Origin: Fimbriiglobus sp.
GTDB lineage: Bacteria > Planctomycetota > Planctomycetia > Gemmatales > Gemmataceae
Direction: 5' to 3'
Assembly (NCBI GenBank): GCA_025352585.1
Contig: JANXTD010000586.1
Coordinates: forward strand, 1-7,449
Length of the DNA: 7,449 bases
The notes beneath the pieces were generated by a model that saw only the letters and a list, made by a program, of their open reading frames with translations, was not told the DNA's origin and searched no databases. Shown piece after piece: positions 5,650 through 7,449 of this stretch (position 1 is its first letter; every line of letters starts with the position of its first letter). The position numbers were made by a program, and so were the translations under genes.

Positions 5650-7449
5650 ATGCTGCGTTCGATCGCCTGCGTCCTGGTCTTCGCCGTGGGAACGGTGCGG
5701 GCACAATCGCTGCCCGCCGACCCCGCCAAACTCACGCTGGGGCGCGTCTTCGCGTCGGACGACTTCAAGGGCGACCGCGTCCCGGCGACGAAGTGGCTCG
5801 ACAACGGGGCGTTCACGAACCTGCTGCCGTCGAAGGCCCACAAGGGGGCCAGCGACCTCGTCCGCGTCGAGGCCAACGGCGACACCAGCGTGCTGGTCCC
5901 GGCCGAGAAGCTCATCCCGCCCGGTGCCACGGGGCCGCTGCCGATCGACGGCTACGAACTGTCGAAAGACCGCGACCTCGTCTTGATCTTCACGAACTCC
6001 GTCAAAGTCTGGCGTCAGAACACGCGCGGGGATTACTGGACCTACCGCCGCTCGACCGGCAAGCTCACGAAGCTCGGCGGCGCGGCCAAGCCCTCGACGC
6101 TGATGTTCGCCAAGCTCGCGCCGGACGGCCGCCGCGTCGGCTATGTGTGTGGCAACAACCTGCTCGTCGAACCGACCGACGGCGGGCCGGCGACGAGGCT
6201 GACCACCGACGGCACCAGCGCGGTCATCAACGGCACCTTCGACTGGGTCTACGAGGAGGAATTCGACTGCCGTGACGGCTGGCGTTGGAGTCCGGACGGC
6301 CAACGCATCGCGTACTGGCAACTCGACACGGCCGGCGTGCCGACCTTCTCAATGATCGACAACACGGCCGCGAAGTACCCGGTCGTCACGACCTTCGCTT
6401 ACCCCAAGGCCGGCGAGCGCAACTCGGCCTGCCGGGTCGGCGTGGTCGCGGCGGCCGGCGGCGAGACGATGTGGCTGGCCGTGCCCGGCGACACCCGCAC
6501 CGACTGTTACATCCCCCGCATGGAGTGGGCCGGCAACTCCGACGAACTCGTCGTCCGCCGGGCGAACCGCTTACAGAACGCGATCGACGTGATGCTCGCC
6601 GACGCCGCGACGGGTAAAGTCCGCACCGTGCTGACCGAGCGCGACGCCGCCTGGGTCGATGTCCACGACGAGCCGCTCGAATGGGTCGAGGCCGGCAAGT
6701 CGTTCGCGTGGGTCAGCGAGCGCGACGGCTGGCGGCACCTGTACTACGCCGCCCGTGACGGCGGCGCGGTGCGCTGCCTCACGCCCGGCGACTACGACGT
6801 GATTCGCCTGGCCCACATCGACGAGAAGGCCGGCCGCGTCTACTTCCTCGCGTCGCCGGACAACCCGACGCAGTGCTACCTGTTCAGCGTGCCGACCGAC
6901 GGCTCGGGGAAGCGGGAGCGGGTGACGCCGGCGGAGCAGCCGGGGTGGCACGACTACAACGTCGCGCCGGACGGGGCGTCGGCGATCCACACGGCGTCCG
7001 GGTTCGGGAACCCGCCGCGCGTCGAACTCGTCACACTGCCGGGCCACAAGGTTCTTCGCACGCTCGCGGCGAACGACAAGCTGCGCGAGGCGGTCGGCAA
7101 GCTGGCGCGGTCGCCGGTCGAGTTCTTCCGCACGCCCATCGGCAACGGGGTCGAACTCGACGGCTGGCTGATGAAGCCGGCCGACTTCGACCCGGCGAAG
7201 AAGTACCCGATCGTGTTCCACGTCTACGGCGAGCCGGCCGGGCAGACGGTCGTCGATCGCTGGGGCGGCACCAATTACCTCTGGCACCAAATGCTCACGC
7301 AACAGGGGTACGTCGTGGCCTGCGTCGATAACCGCGGGACGCCCTGCCCGCGCGGCCGCGAATGGCGCAAGTGCGTCTACCGTAAGGTCGGCACGCTCGC
7401 CGCCGAGGAGCAGGCCGCAGCCACGCGGGAGATTCTCAAGCGCCGCCCG
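5650..7449 (+). CDS. Exported dipeptidyl-peptidase IV-like S9 serine peptidase, 3'-truncated by window edge
   Basis: Prolyl oligopeptidase-family (S9B) peptidase expected to remove N-terminal dipeptides, classically after Pro or Ala, outside the cytoplasmic membrane. The frame runs without a stop for exactly 600 codons to the window end; the family is about 700-780 residues, so some 120-180 are missing. Residues 1-18 are a signal peptide with probable cleavage at VRA-QS. About 90-450 is the eight-bladed DPP IV N-terminal propeller, with the diagnostic DWVYEEEF at 198-205 (nt 6241-6264), whose last two Glu (E203, E204) match the pair that binds the substrate's free amino end. RWSPDGQRIAYWQ follows. 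The alpha/beta-hydrolase part starts near 480; Y526 in VYGEP sits where the oxyanion tyrosine is expected, and the common YGGP is YGEP here. VDNRGTPCPRGREW (559-572) is the next family landmark. The GWSYGG nucleophile and the Asp and His lie beyond the window, so activity cannot be judged. Start supported by GGAG six bases upstream. Confidence 0.93.
   Translation, partial: MLRSIACVLVFAVGTVRAQSLPADPAKLTLGRVFASDDFKGDRVPATKWLDNGAFTNLLPSKAHKGASDLVRVEANGDTSVLVPAEKLIPPGATGPLPIDGYELSKDRDLVLIFTNSVKVWRQNTRGDYWTYRRSTGKLTKLGGAAKPSTLMFAKLAPDGRRVGYVCGNNLLVEPTDGGPATRLTTDGTSAVINGTFDWVYEEEFDCRDGWRWSPDGQRIAYWQLDTAGVPTFSMIDNTAAKYPVVTTFAYPKAGERNSACRVGVVAAAGGETMWLAVPGDTRTDCYIPRMEWAGNSDELVVRRANRLQNAIDVMLADAATGKVRTVLTERDAAWVDVHDEPLEWVEAGKSFAWVSERDGWRHLYYAARDGGAVRCLTPGDYDVIRLAHIDEKAGRVYFLASPDNPTQCYLFSVPTDGSGKRERVTPAEQPGWHDYNVAPDGASAIHTASGFGNPPRVELVTLPGHKVLRTLAANDKLREAVGKLARSPVEFFRTPIGNGVELDGWLMKPADFDPAKKYPIVFHVYGEPAGQTVVDRWGGTNYLWHQMLTQQGYVVACVDNRGTPCPRGREWRKCVYRKVGTLAAEEQAAATREILKRRP

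Noticed and set aside
4541..6321. Long minus-strand open frames (4541-5704 and 5476-6321) opposite the enolase and peptidase genes
   Set aside because: No recognisable motifs; they are shadows of two plus-strand genes whose catalytic or family motifs are clear.

Overview
The window looks like a piece of a planctomycete chromosome, most likely a Gemmata-like (Gemmataceae) organism. This rests on the very high GC content, the strong preference for G or C at third codon positions, and one long protein built from modules largely confined to Planctomycetes and Verrucomicrobia: a Pirellula/Verrucomicrobium-type c-heme domain, a DUF6797-like region and a sorbosone-dehydrogenase-like propeller. The family-level placement is inference.

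Layout. (1) Positions 2-1060, plus strand: the last 352 residues of the replicative helicase DnaB, cut by the left window edge. (2) 1061-1210: a 150-base convergent gap with no gene, holding two inverted repeats, one of them built from two GGGTACCC palindromes. (3) 1211-4366, minus strand: a 1051-residue exported di-heme protein with a beta-propeller. (4) 4367-4504: a 138-base divergent promoter region with a 5'-leader hairpin and an imperfect palindrome. (5) 4505-5608, plus strand: an enolase-superfamily (mandelate racemase/muconate lactonizing type) enzyme of 367 residues. (6) 5650-7449, plus strand: the first 600 residues of an exported dipeptidyl-peptidase IV-like serine peptidase, open to the right edge and cut before its catalytic serine.

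How the genes work together. dnaB is a housekeeping gene unrelated to the rest. The enolase-family gene and the peptidase are 41 bases apart on the same strand and are probably co-transcribed. The enolase-family protein has features I associate with proline-derivative enzymes (a QxK catalytic lysine motif and a WGGD motif), and DPP IV enzymes cut after proline, so a small peptide or proline-derivative catabolic unit is possible. The divergent heme/propeller protein could instead point to sugar or alcohol oxidation. Neither link is proven by sequence alone. I found no CRISPR array, tRNA, rRNA, insertion sequence or clearly undescribed multi-gene system. The most unusual items are the domain order of the di-heme protein, its canonical EF-hand-type loop, and the peptidase/enolase pairing.
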